Below are positions 52,396 to 60,849 of a DNA stretch of 64,000 bases, piece by piece (positions within the stretch are counted from its first letter, which is position 1; every line of letters starts with the position of its first letter). The position numbers were made by a program, and so were the translations under genes. Source of the stretch: Paenimyroides viscosum (lineage in GTDB: Bacteria; Bacteroidota; Bacteroidia; Flavobacteriales; Flavobacteriaceae). The stretch is taken from NCBI RefSeq assembly GCF_003858535.1, contig NZ_RQTJ01000011.1, forward strand, positions 1 to 64,000, in the 5' to 3' direction. The notes under the pieces are model-generated. The model was given only the letters and a program-made list of their open reading frames with translations. It was not told where the DNA came from and made no database searches.

Positions 52396-53168
52396 TATTT
52401 GTATGCTTTAATATTAAGTAATTCGTCAACCGTAACCGATTGTATTTGTTTCTTTTCCATAATTATCAACAACCGTTCCAATACGTTCAATGTTTTGGTT
52501 GATGTATCGTGAAGCAAAATTATAGAACCTTTTTCAAATCGATCTAAAATTCGACTTAAAATTTTATCTTCTGATTCAATTACGGTATCTAACGACCGAA
52601 CATTCCAACCAATCACCTCCACCCTATTTTCTTTGCAAGCTCGCGCTATATTTGGGTTTGTGACTCCGAAAGGCGGTCTGAATAAATTAGGAATTTTCCC
52701 TGTAATCTGCTGAATGATTTTTTCGGTTGAAGCAATTTCGTTATGAACTTCCTTTTCCGATAGAAATCCCATTTTATTGGTATGCGAATAGGTATGATTT
52801 GCGATGATATGCCCCTGCTCTACTATGCTTTTCGATGCTTCGGGATATTTTTCGATTTGTTTTCCAATACAGAAGAATGTTGCTTTTTGATTGTATTTTT
52901 CCAGCAGATTCAGAATTTCAGGCGTAATTTCTGTGGGACCGTCATCAAACGTTAAAGCAACTACATTTCGATTGATCTTTTTGTTTGATGAATGTGCTTT
53001 TATAAAGTAATTTAATCTAATATCGAACGATCCCCAAGTTGTGATTCCCAGCCAAGCAATTATCGCAATAAAAATTAAAAACAAGGGCAGTTTACCCGAA
53101 AAATAAGCATACCACAAGAATATTAAAAGGACAATAAAAAACCATTTTATGTAAGCATGCTTTAACAT
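52395..53168 (-). CDS. Polysaccharide deacetylase (NodB-like) family protein
   Basis: 257 residues. N-terminal membrane anchor (two hydrophobic stretches, about 8-45), then a CE4 NodB domain with the catalytic VALTFDDGPTEIT (about 70-82), the metal-binding HTYSHTNKMGF segment and RPPFGVTN. The C-terminal ILLHDT motif is present. It would remove acetyl groups from a glycan or a related substrate at the inner membrane, facing the periplasm. Its presence in the pigment cluster suggests a tailoring role, which is inference. Confidence 0.88.
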   Translation of the reverse strand: MLKHAYIKWFFIVLLIFLWYAYFSGKLPLFLIFIAIIAWLGITTWGSFDIRLNYFIKAHSSNKKINRNVVALTFDDGPTEITPEILNLLEKYNQKATFFCIGKQIEKYPEASKSIVEQGHIIANHTYSHTNKMGFLSEKEVHNEIASTEKIIQQITGKIPNLFRPPFGVTNPNIARACKENRVEVIGWNVRSLDTVIESEDKILSRILDRFEKGSIILLHDTSTKTLNVLERLLIIMEKKQIQSVTVDELLNIKAYK

Positions 53169-53178
53169 ACAGCATTTT

Positions 53179-53186
53179 CAAAATTA
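53179..53186 (-). promoter_or_regulatory. -7 box for deacetylase-lolA unit
   Basis: Reads TAATTTTG on the minus strand, an exact TAnnTTTG match. It is only 10 bases from the ATG, so the mRNA leader would be very short. Confidence 0.5.
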
Positions 53187-53222
53187 TATTATACTTCGTT
53201 ATTTAAAAATTTCCAAGCAGAA

Positions 53223-53498
53223 TTAAATGTACTTATTAGCTTTTCTTTTTTTTTCTCTTCTCCAACCTTTTAACTGCTTTTCTCTATCAATAGCATCTGT
53301 TATACTCTGAAAACATTCATAATAAATTAAGTAAAAACATTTGTATTTTGATGTAAATGCTTTTGAATGCGCTTCGGGATTATTATGCCAATACAGACGC
53401 TCTTTTAAATTGTTGGTGACACCAATATACAAAACGGTTTTACTCTTATTAGTTAAGATATAAACATAATAATTATGTGTACCAACTGTTTTATACAT
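53223..53498 (-). CDS. GIY-YIG nuclease family protein, C-terminus shifted out of frame
   Basis: 91 residues. The GIY-YIG module is clear: YYVYILTNKSKTVLYIGVTN (10-29), Arg at NNLKERL, and ERE-type EKQLKGWRR (about 73-82). After an A9 run (T at 53246-53254 on the plus strand) the frame gives an unrelated KANKYI end. Removing one base restores EKLISTFNSAWKFLNNEV and a stop at 53189, which fits the usual family C-terminus. It is therefore a frameshifted gene, a slippery or phase-variable gene, or a sequence error. Confidence 0.75.
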   Translation of the reverse strand: MYKTVGTHNYYVYILTNKSKTVLYIGVTNNLKERLYWHNNPEAHSKAFTSKYKCFYLIYYECFQSITDAIDREKQLKGWRREKKRKANKYI

Positions 53499-53511
53499 AA
53501 ATCATTTTTTT

Positions 53512-53612
53512 ATGTCATATTGAGCGAAACGAAGTGTAGTCGAAATATCTTTCCAAAAGATTCCTCGTCGCTCTCCCGATAGCTATCGGGATCTTGCTCT
53601 GTCGGAATGACA
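53512..53612. repeat. Dispersed imperfect palindromic repeat (unit R6)
   Basis: It begins GTCATATTGAGCGAAACGAA and ends GTCGGAATGACA, with the perfect 16-base palindrome CCCGATAGCTATCGGG at 53575-53590. It sits directly upstream of the GIY-YIG gene and downstream of the chain-length-factor-like gene. Confidence 0.75.
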
Positions 53613-53616
53613 AACA

Positions 53617-54666
53617 TCAACAAGATTGTAATAGAACAAAACTAAAATCGGTATTATTGAATTGATTGATCATCAACACTTTTTCAATTTTAGTTGGTTC
53701 GATGTTATTATATTGAACAGACTTTGGAAGCGCTTGTTTTTGAATGATTTCTGCTGCAACCTTTAAGCCGAAAGCCGATGCAGTATCGTAACTCCCTGAA
53801 ATATGCTGGTAATAACCCTGTGGAATTTCATTGAAAACAGTATTTATTCTGTTGTAAAATTCTTGCTGATGAGCATCTGCATTTACACCAAAAAACACTA
53901 CATCTAAATCAGTAACAGAAAGATTATTTTTGTTCAAAAAAGTATTTATTTCGGTAGTTTCATCGTCTTTAAAAGCATTAAAAAGCATCACATCCAAAAC
54001 CTCAGCATAACTATTGTTAGTTTTATTATTTGATAAAGCAAAAAAAGTAGCTCCTTCTGCCAATGCAATTCCCTTTGTTTGTGGGTTTTTAAAATTTACT
54101 TCTTCCCCACTTTGCTTCACTTTTCCGATCATTTCGTACATAGAAAAAGTGTACGGTGCAATTTCATCAACGCCACCAATCAGTATATTTTCCTTGTTAA
54201 AATGTTTTAACTGCATAAAAGCATCAAATAAGGCACTTTCAAACGAATTTGCTCCGTTAACGTACGTAAAATTGTAGGCTTTACATTGCAAATGCAAGGC
54301 AATTTGTGCCGCAACAGTGTTGTGAGTCGACTGTATAAAAGCGGTTGGAGTTAAAAACTGCTCATCGTTTTCTATAATGGCATCCAGAAACTTTTCAGAA
54401 TCTTCGATACATCCCAAACCAGTTCCAACAATCACAGCTTGCGGATCAACCATTTTTGCATTAAACAAGGCGTTATTCGCAGCGTAAATTCCCATTTTTA
54501 CACCTTTAGCCATTCGTCGGCTCATTGCTGGTGCAATTAAATCTTTGTATGATGGTTGTTGCGCTTTGTTTAATATCTGAATTCCAGCAGCTTCTGATTT
54601 GAACAAATCAAAATCAACCGATTGAATACTTACGTTACCGATACCGTTTATATAGCAGTTTTTCAT
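53617..54666 (-). CDS. Ketosynthase-like protein without active-site cysteine (chain-length-factor type)
   Basis: 349 residues from the ATG at 54666, which overlaps the upstream stop as ATGA. The thiolase fold is evident (AVIVGTGLGCIEDSEKFLD; PTAFIQSTHNTVAAQIAL), but the nucleophile region reads VNGANSFESAL (136-146), with Ala/Asn where ketosynthases have Cys. This fits a chain length factor that pairs with the upstream ketosynthase (ApeC/ApeO-type heterodimer). Last gene before repeat R6. Confidence 0.83.
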   Translation of the reverse strand: MKNCYINGIGNVSIQSVDFDLFKSEAAGIQILNKAQQPSYKDLIAPAMSRRMAKGVKMGIYAANNALFNAKMVDPQAVIVGTGLGCIEDSEKFLDAIIENDEQFLTPTAFIQSTHNTVAAQIALHLQCKAYNFTYVNGANSFESALFDAFMQLKHFNKENILIGGVDEIAPYTFSMYEMIGKVKQSGEEVNFKNPQTKGIALAEGATFFALSNNKTNNSYAEVLDVMLFNAFKDDETTEINTFLNKNNLSVTDLDVVFFGVNADAHQQEFYNRINTVFNEIPQGYYQHISGSYDTASAFGLKVAAEIIQKQALPKSVQYNNIEPTKIEKVLMINQFNNTDFSFVLLQSC

Positions 54667-55856
54667 GATTTCGAAAAGATTAAAGTAGAGCAATTTCCGC
54701 CAAATCCGAAAGAATTTGAAAGCACATGATTAATTTCTGTTTGAACAACTTCGGTTTCTGGAACAATATTTAATTCTTCCATAGGCGTTTTAAAATTCAG
54801 GTTAGGGAAGATGGTGTTGTTTTGCAACGCCAGTACGCTGTAAACTGCTTCAATTGCAGCAGCAGCAGCTAATGTATGACCTGTAAATGCTTTGGTTGAA
54901 CTAAATTTCGGTACTTTGTTGAAAATTCTGCTCATTGCGCGACCTTCAGATAAATCATTGTTTGGTGTTGCGGTTCCATGAACGTTGATGTAATCGATTT
55001 GATCGGGTAGGATAGAAGCCTTTTCAAAAGCTTGTTTCATTGCCAAATACGCTCCCTCACCGTTTTCTGACGATGCTGTTTGATGGAATGCATCATTTGC
55101 ATTGCCATAACCCGTAACGTAAGCCAAAACTTTTTTGTTGCTCTTTTTAATAACCTCATCAGATTCCAACACCAAATAAGCTGCAGCTTCGCCCAAATTC
55201 AAACCTTTACGGTCATTGTCAAAAGGCGTGTTGTAGGTATCAGACAAAATCATCAACGTTTTAAAACCATTAATGGTAAACTTGCTCAAAGCATCGGTTC
55301 CACCCACAATTACTCGGTCTAAATATCCGTTTTCAATCATGCTTGCACCCAACATTATGGCATTTGCAGCTGATGAACACGCGGTTGAAATGGTTGTTAC
55401 AAATCCTTTTAAACCTAAATAATGGGCGATTTTGTTTGATGAATCGCCGGCATCGTGACTTTGAATATACTTTTGATATTCCGGATGTTCCTCGTACTTT
55501 TTATAATGCTTTTCGGTAAAATCCATTCCGGCAACACTGGTCGATGAAATCAAACCCGTTCGAAGCTCGTTAATATTAGTAATACCAGCACTTTCAACCG
55601 ATTTTTTGGCAGCATACGCACCAAGTAAACCAGTACGTGTAAAAGTATTTTCCTCTGGTAAATTCAATAATTGTTGCAATTCTTGGTTGGTGATTTTAAT
55701 TTCGCCGACCTTAATTTCTGATGCATGACGCGTTTGGATATTCTCCAAATTTGAAATACCGCTTTTTTTAGAAATTAACGACTGGAAATTTTCTTCGACC
55801 GATAAACCGATGGAAGATATAATGCCCATTCCTGTAATTGCAACTTTTTTCTGCAT
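54663..55856 (-). CDS. Beta-ketoacyl-ACP synthase II-like (polyene ketosynthase)
   Basis: 397 residues. Complete catalytic triad: Cys160 in TISTACSSAANAI, His293 in INVHGTATPNND and His327 in AFTGHTLAAAA. It is closest in layout to FabF/ApeO. Together with the chain-length-factor-like protein it should carry out iterative Claisen condensations on the cluster ACP. It overlaps the ACP gene by one base and the downstream gene by 4 bases. Confidence 0.92.
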   Translation of the reverse strand: MQKKVAITGMGIISSIGLSVEENFQSLISKKSGISNLENIQTRHASEIKVGEIKITNQELQQLLNLPEENTFTRTGLLGAYAAKKSVESAGITNINELRTGLISSTSVAGMDFTEKHYKKYEEHPEYQKYIQSHDAGDSSNKIAHYLGLKGFVTTISTACSSAANAIMLGASMIENGYLDRVIVGGTDALSKFTINGFKTLMILSDTYNTPFDNDRKGLNLGEAAAYLVLESDEVIKKSNKKVLAYVTGYGNANDAFHQTASSENGEGAYLAMKQAFEKASILPDQIDYINVHGTATPNNDLSEGRAMSRIFNKVPKFSSTKAFTGHTLAAAAAIEAVYSVLALQNNTIFPNLNFKTPMEELNIVPETEVVQTEINHVLSNSFGFGGNCSTLIFSKS

Positions 55857-56113
55857 TATTTTGTACGGTTTGCAGCTACAAATTGAGCCATTGTTTCAAC
55901 TGACTGAAAAATTTCTTTTCCTTGCTTTGGATCGGCTAATTTTATACCGTATTCTTTGTCTAAAAGCACGATTAGTTCCAATGCATCAATAGAATCTAAA
56001 CCTAAACCGTCGCCAAAAAGCGGATCGTTGTCCTGAATATCATCAATAGAAATGTCTTCTAAATTCAATGCGTTAATAATACGTTCTTTTAATTCTTGCT
56101 TTAATGCGTCCAT
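55856..56113 (-). CDS. Acyl carrier protein
   Basis: 85 residues, acidic four-helix ACP. The phosphopantetheine site is Ser41 in GLGLDSIDALELIV. It carries the growing polyene chain as a thioester. It lies one base after the 196-residue protein and shares a base with the ketosynthase start, showing tight coupling. Confidence 0.93.
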   Translation of the reverse strand: MDALKQELKERIINALNLEDISIDDIQDNDPLFGDGLGLDSIDALELIVLLDKEYGIKLADPKQGKEIFQSVETMAQFVAANRTK

Positions 56114-56114
56114 T

Positions 56115-56705
56115 TTATTTTGTTATATCGTTAATTTGTTCTTTTGAATGCTCTAAAATACCCATTTTTTCCACCAGATAAAAATCGGCTTTGTAATCTC
56201 CGTTTAAAAAGTGAATCCAACCACACAAAACCTTTTGCGCTTTATTGGTTTTTAGGAGATATTCCGCGTATTTGTGCAGATAATCGGTTTGATACTTTTC
56301 TGCTACAAAAAACGCACTTTCGCTTTTTAACTGATGACGAATACTTACTTCGCCAATGGTAATATTTGGCAGCGTGTACACAAAAACCGCCGGACTTGGG
56401 TAATAATCTTCCGGATTTTGGATACTTTGCTGATGCTTTAAATCAGTATCTAAACTTGCTTCATTGTTACTGAAAAGCAAGGCGATGTCTTTCTCTGTTT
56501 CGTTCTGCAAAAGTAGTTCACTTGCAATAAAAGCCAGTTTGCACAAATCGTCCATTTTATAAAATTTCGGGTACGATATGTTCAAACTTTTATACACGTT
56601 TTTCATAAACGCAGCAAAAGTATCTTCCTGATTATAAAAGATCTGCTTGCCGTTTTTACTGACAACATCTTGACTGATATTTATGAATTTACTAATTGCG
56701 TACAT
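56115..56705 (-). CDS. Short ketosynthase-like (thiolase-fold half) protein of the cluster
   Basis: 196 residues. Segments such as DIALLFSNNEASLDTDL and SPAVFVYTLPNITIGEVSI correspond to the N-terminal half of ketosynthases and chain length factors. However, the cysteine-nucleophile and histidine regions are missing, so it is not a complete enzyme. Short proteins of this kind recur at this position in aryl polyene and flexirubin clusters. It may assemble with the neighbouring ketosynthases. It overlaps the upstream ketosynthase gene by 14 bases. Confidence 0.7.
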   Translation of the reverse strand: MYAISKFINISQDVVSKNGKQIFYNQEDTFAAFMKNVYKSLNISYPKFYKMDDLCKLAFIASELLLQNETEKDIALLFSNNEASLDTDLKHQQSIQNPEDYYPSPAVFVYTLPNITIGEVSIRHQLKSESAFFVAEKYQTDYLHKYAEYLLKTNKAQKVLCGWIHFLNGDYKADFYLVEKMGILEHSKEQINDITK

Positions 56706-57822
56706 CTACTGAATTTTTAACCAAAATCATTGCAGAATTACTTCCGCCAAAACCCGATGCTGTTTTTAAAGCCGTTTTAAGCGCTTTTTGTTCTTTTTTG
56801 GTAATGATGCTTATTTGTTGCGTTGTTCCTTGCTGTTGGTAGCCAAAAGAAGGAATTAACACATTATTTTTTAAACTTTCTATTGTGATAACGGTTTCCA
56901 ATAAACCCGATGCTCCTAATGTATGCCCAAAATAACCTTTTAAGCTGTTGGTGGGAACATTCTGTAAGTTTAATCGGTTAAAAGCAACAGCTTCCATTTC
57001 ATCGTTAAATAGGGTAGCGGTGCCGTGTGCCGAAATATAATCTATTTGGTTTGATGCTATTTGGGCTTCGTTTAGTGCTTTTTCAATACTTAAAAACAAA
57101 CCTTCACCAGTACGAGATGGTCCTGAAATGTGATTGGCATCGTTGATATTGGCATCGCCCAAAATTTGTATTGATTCCGTTCGATTTTCGTTCGATACAA
57201 AAACGGCAACAGTTGCTTCGCCCAGATTTACTCCGGTTCTATCAGCATCATACGGTTTGCAAGGTTCGTTGCTCATTGCCTGGAACGACTGAAAACCCGA
57301 AACTACAAACGGCGTTAATTCATCAACAGCTACAACATACGTATTGGTAAATTGTTCCATTTCTATGAATCGTTTGGCTAAAGAAATCGCTACAACTCCC
57401 GATGTACAAGCATTTGAAACGACAATTGGTTCGGTTTTTAAGCCAAAATAATTGTTGATATTTTTCGCCAATTGATCAATAAAAGCTCCGTTTAAATCAT
57501 TATTTGCTAATGCGGCGATGTTTCCTTTGGTTGTTGAAAGAATTAAAACTGAATCATGCTTAATCGGATTTTTTTCAACAATAGGGGAAAGGGCAGCGAT
57601 CAATAATTTTTCAATTCGAGATCCTTTAAAATCAGCATTTATCGATTGAAAATGGTTGTTGAACAATTCGTCATTAATTTTTCCTGCATAAACAGATCCA
57701 ATTTTATCGTTGATAAAAACCTTTTCAATAGCCGATGTTCCCGAAAGAATCTTTTGGAAATTATCGTCGGCTGAAAAACCCAACGGACTAATGATATTGG
57801 TATCGTGAATAAAAACTGCCAT
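56692..57822 (-). CDS. Beta-ketoacyl-ACP synthase family protein
   Basis: 376 residues from the ATG at 57822, which shares a base with the thioesterase stop (TAATG). Cys139 in VSNACTSGVVAIS is the nucleophile, and His residues lie in ISAHGTATLFND and YFGHTLGASG. So it is a full ketosynthase, distinct from the FabF-like one downstream, perhaps for the first condensation or a dedicated step (ApeR-like). The longer frame to 57849 is rejected because of the coupled start. Confidence 0.88.
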   Translation of the reverse strand: MAVFIHDTNIISPLGFSADDNFQKILSGTSAIEKVFINDKIGSVYAGKINDELFNNHFQSINADFKGSRIEKLLIAALSPIVEKNPIKHDSVLILSTTKGNIAALANNDLNGAFIDQLAKNINNYFGLKTEPIVVSNACTSGVVAISLAKRFIEMEQFTNTYVVAVDELTPFVVSGFQSFQAMSNEPCKPYDADRTGVNLGEATVAVFVSNENRTESIQILGDANINDANHISGPSRTGEGLFLSIEKALNEAQIASNQIDYISAHGTATLFNDEMEAVAFNRLNLQNVPTNSLKGYFGHTLGASGLLETVITIESLKNNVLIPSFGYQQQGTTQQISIITKKEQKALKTALKTASGFGGSNSAMILVKNSVDVRN

Positions 57823-58268
57823 TACAACAAACCTACGTTTTGTTTCCATTGTTCAAAAAAATCGGGAACGGTGATGATTAAATTTCCGGCGAAATCTGTA
57901 AAAACCTGTGTGGTTTCTCCTACACAAACCAATTCGTGCTGTGCATTGTAAATTTCGAAACTAAAAATCATTTTTGCAGCAGGCGAATCTATAAAAGTGG
58001 TTACAATATAGGCGTCATCGGCATATCGCAACGGTTTTTTATGATCTGTTTGTGTTTTTACAATCGGCGTTGCAAAACCGTGATCTTGCACATGCTTGTA
58101 AGAAATTCCGTAATGGCGACCAAAAGCCTCACGTCCGTCTTCAAAATAATCGATATAGTTGCCGTGCCAAACAATGCCCAATGCATCGGTCTGGTTAAAC
58201 TTTACCTTAAAATGTTCGGTATGCTGTAAGGTTTTGCCTTGGTTAAACGGTTCTTTTCTTTTTATCAT
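57822..58268 (-). CDS. 4-hydroxybenzoyl-CoA thioesterase-like hotdog protein
   Basis: 148 residues from the ATG at 58268. The hotdog signature VKFNQTDALGIVWHGNYIDYFEDGREAF has the catalytic Asp and HGNY turn of 4HBT thioesterases. In aryl polyene clusters the homologous ApeK-like thioesterase may release or edit the acyl chain. It overlaps the permease gene by 26 bases. An alternative ATG lies 30 bases upstream. Confidence 0.85.
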   Translation of the reverse strand: MIKRKEPFNQGKTLQHTEHFKVKFNQTDALGIVWHGNYIDYFEDGREAFGRHYGISYKHVQDHGFATPIVKTQTDHKKPLRYADDAYIVTTFIDSPAAKMIFSFEIYNAQHELVCVGETTQVFTDFAGNLIITVPDFFEQWKQNVGLL

Positions 58269-59520
58269 ATAGCAATGCGAAAGTTGTAAAAACAACAAAA
58301 AACAAAGTTAGTAATATCATTTCAGGAATAATATCAATTAGCGAACCATTTCGCAAGATAATATCATAATAGCCGTTTAATGCCCAGTTCATAGGCGATG
58401 CTTTTGATGCAATTTGCATGACTTGCGACATGGCGAAAACGGGAATCCAAACACCACCAACAGCTGCCAGAATAATTACGAAGGTTGCGCCAAAAGGTGC
58501 CGATTGTTCTTGGGTTTTACTTACAATTCCTAACAAAATTGCCATACCAATTGCTGCTAAACCTGCGGTTAACGTTAATGCAGACATTAAAGCTATTTTG
58601 TTAAATGATAGATTTAGCTCGGGCAAATTCATGTACGGAAATACAACTTTTGCAATAATTAAAATGGTGTAAAACTGCAACAGACAAATAACCAAATACG
58701 TTATTATTTTACCTAAGTACAATATACTGTTTGATGTTGGGCTGCTGATTAATCGCAGATATGTTCCCTGATTTTTTTCTTTTACAATGTTGATTGACAA
58801 CGGCACCATGATAAAGAAAATGGCAAAAAGTGTCCAAGCCGGTACGTTGTGTTGAACCGAATTTGGCACAACATCTGCGTTTTTTTCTTGTGGAACAATT
58901 TCTTTAAAGCTGATAAACGTATCATTGAACGATGTGCTGCTGCTACCGCCCAATTGAGTTTCGAAAGTTTTATAAATGGCATCAGATTCCAACTGAGCCA
59001 CCATTTTATCGATATTGCTTTTGATTCCGTTTTTAAAAGCTGCTTGTGTAGCCGGATCAAAATACAGTCTTATTTCTTTTTTTTCTACTTCAACAGGATC
59101 GTACGTAGAAGTACTCATGCCCATTTCGTCTAAAATTCCGTCCACATTTTGTCGAACCTTTATGTTTAAATCGCTGGTAAGATTTTTAGGAATTACAATT
59201 GCCATTTGGTACTTTCCTTTAAAAACCAGTTCTTTTGCAGTTGCTTCCGTTATCACTTTATTATTTTCGGTTGTTATCAATGAAAAACTTTGCGAAGCTT
59301 CTAATTCTTTTTTAACATGCATTGAAATACTGTCCTGATCGTGATCGATCCAAAGAACAGGAATTTTTGATGCACTAAAGCTTTGGTACGTGCTGTCTTG
59401 TATAGATGTTACCACCACCACCAAAATTACCGGCATGATGAATAAAGTGATTAATCCGCCAATATCACGAAATAACAACTTAAATTCTTTTACAACACAC
59501 TGCCACAATTTAAACCACAT
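58243..59520 (-). CDS. ABC-2-type transporter permease
   Basis: 425 residues. One membrane helix (about 20-40), a long extracytoplasmic domain (45-205), then five membrane helices (about 220-405), as in YhhJ/DrrB-type ABC-2 permeases. It should pair with the ATPase at 61880. The start lies inside a leftover copy of the ATPase 3' end, so the two genes were once adjacent. Confidence 0.88.
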   Translation of the reverse strand: MWFKLWQCVVKEFKLLFRDIGGLITLFIMPVILVVVVTSIQDSTYQSFSASKIPVLWIDHDQDSISMHVKKELEASQSFSLITTENNKVITEATAKELVFKGKYQMAIVIPKNLTSDLNIKVRQNVDGILDEMGMSTSTYDPVEVEKKEIRLYFDPATQAAFKNGIKSNIDKMVAQLESDAIYKTFETQLGGSSSTSFNDTFISFKEIVPQEKNADVVPNSVQHNVPAWTLFAIFFIMVPLSINIVKEKNQGTYLRLISSPTSNSILYLGKIITYLVICLLQFYTILIIAKVVFPYMNLPELNLSFNKIALMSALTLTAGLAAIGMAILLGIVSKTQEQSAPFGATFVIILAAVGGVWIPVFAMSQVMQIASKASPMNWALNGYYDIILRNGSLIDIIPEMILLTLFFVVFTTFALLYDKKKRTV

Positions 59521-59575
59521 TGCGCAATTTTTTACCGGTTAATGTATCAATTAAATTATGGTTCATCTTTTTCAT
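59510..59575 (-). pseudogene. Remnant 3' end of the ABC ATPase gene
   Basis: A 21-codon frame (ATG 59575 to TAA 59510) ends LTGKKLRNVV, matching the ATPase end LTGKKLRDVV. The last 34 bases match 61880-61913 at 33 positions. The permease ATG lies inside it. It is best explained as the end of the original ATPase gene, left behind when darA-darB came between, or copied during that event. It might now serve as a coupling mini-cistron. Confidence 0.75.
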
Positions 59576-59604
59576 TAAAACTTGAAATAATGCGTAAAAA
59601 TACC

Positions 59605-59635
59605 AAAATCCATTGGTAAATGACCAAAGGATTTT
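59605..59635 (-). terminator. Hairpin after darB
   Basis: AAAATCC-A-TTGGT pairs with ACCAA-A-GGATTTT (12 pairs, one A-A mismatch) around a 5-base loop. On the minus strand T-rich sequence follows. It lies about 60 bases after the darB stop. Confidence 0.6.
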
Positions 59636-59695
59636 AATTTTAAATATTAGATTAGAATTATCTTAAAATACTTAAGACTGTTGCTAGGTTTAAAA

Positions 59696-60835
59696 TTAGC
59701 ATACGGTTAACAATGCGCATGAATAGGCAAATCTGCCGCTTTCTGGCACGCATAGCAATACTTTTTCTCCTTTTTTAAGCTTACCGGAATTCATTAATTC
59801 TTCGGTTACAATAAAGATTGATCCTGCGCCGATGTTTCCAACTTCTGATAAGTTATAATACCATTTTTCCACAGGGAAATCTAAACCTACATTTGCAAAT
59901 TCTTCTCTTAAACCGTCTTTAAAGTAGTTTGAAGAAATGTGTGCTAAAACATAATCCATCTCTTCGGGTTGAATTTGGTGTTTATCGAACGAAGCTCTTA
60001 AAGCCTGGGCACCTTTTTTCAAAATAAATTCATCCAACAAACGGGTATCTTGTTTTAATGCGAATAAAGATTGTTTCAACCATTCATCTGAAGGATAATC
60101 TGCCCAAGATTTCAAGCTTCCGTCTTCTTGTTTTTCGCAACCAGAATACATACATGCTTCAATTTCATGGGCGAATGAGTGAAAATCAATCCATTCAATT
60201 TTTAAATTCAGGCTTCCTTCTCTCGGCTTATTTTCCAATAGAAATGCACCTGCACCATCGGATAGCATCCATCTTAAAAATTCTCTTTTAAAAGCTACAA
60301 TTGGTTTTTCTTCTAATAATTTTAAATTTTCAACTTCATGGTTGAATTTATCGGCGGTCATCCAAGACGAAAAACGCTCGGAACCCACACAGATTGCATT
60401 TTCTGTAGCACCTGCTTTTACCGACAAAAAACCATAGTTTAAGGCGTTCATACCAGCATTGCAAAGCCCCATAGAAGTGTTAATACCAATAGATTTTCCG
60501 GGTTTTAAAACGCCATGAACCATAGACGCGTGCGAAGGCTGAATTTGATCTGCCGAAGTGGTGCCGCAAGAAAGCAACTCCATATCTTCTTTTTTAAAGT
60601 TTTCATCAAAAAGACCTTCTACTGCTAAAGCGGTAATTTCTGCATTGGTATGCGTAGGATGTTGATTTTTATCTAACGCATAATAACGTGTTTTTATGCC
60701 GTTATTCCTTAAAATAAGTGGTCTTGCCTTAGATGTTTTATTATTCACCAAGCCTAAATATTGTTCCATTTCATCATTTGAAACAGGATCGTTGGGTAGA
60801 TAGGTTGATGCTTTTGTGATATAAACGTTACTCAT
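59696..60835 (-). CDS. darB: DarB-type 3-oxoacyl-ACP synthase III (dialkylresorcinol synthesis)
   Basis: 379 residues from the ATG at 60835. The KAS III fold shows Cys125 in NTSMGLCNAGMNALNYG, LAHISSNYF and the Asn motif SEVGNIGAGSIF. DarB enzymes condense and cyclise two beta-ketoacyl chains to a cyclohexanedione, which DarA then aromatises. This gives the dialkylresorcinol half of flexirubins. The longer frame to 60988 overlaps darA and is rejected. It follows darA by 14 bases. Confidence 0.88.
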   Translation of the reverse strand: MSNVYITKASTYLPNDPVSNDEMEQYLGLVNNKTSKARPLILRNNGIKTRYYALDKNQHPTHTNAEITALAVEGLFDENFKKEDMELLSCGTTSADQIQPSHASMVHGVLKPGKSIGINTSMGLCNAGMNALNYGFLSVKAGATENAICVGSERFSSWMTADKFNHEVENLKLLEEKPIVAFKREFLRWMLSDGAGAFLLENKPREGSLNLKIEWIDFHSFAHEIEACMYSGCEKQEDGSLKSWADYPSDEWLKQSLFALKQDTRLLDEFILKKGAQALRASFDKHQIQPEEMDYVLAHISSNYFKDGLREEFANVGLDFPVEKWYYNLSEVGNIGAGSIFIVTEELMNSGKLKKGEKVLLCVPESGRFAYSCALLTVC

Positions 60836-60849
60836 TATAATTTTCTTTT

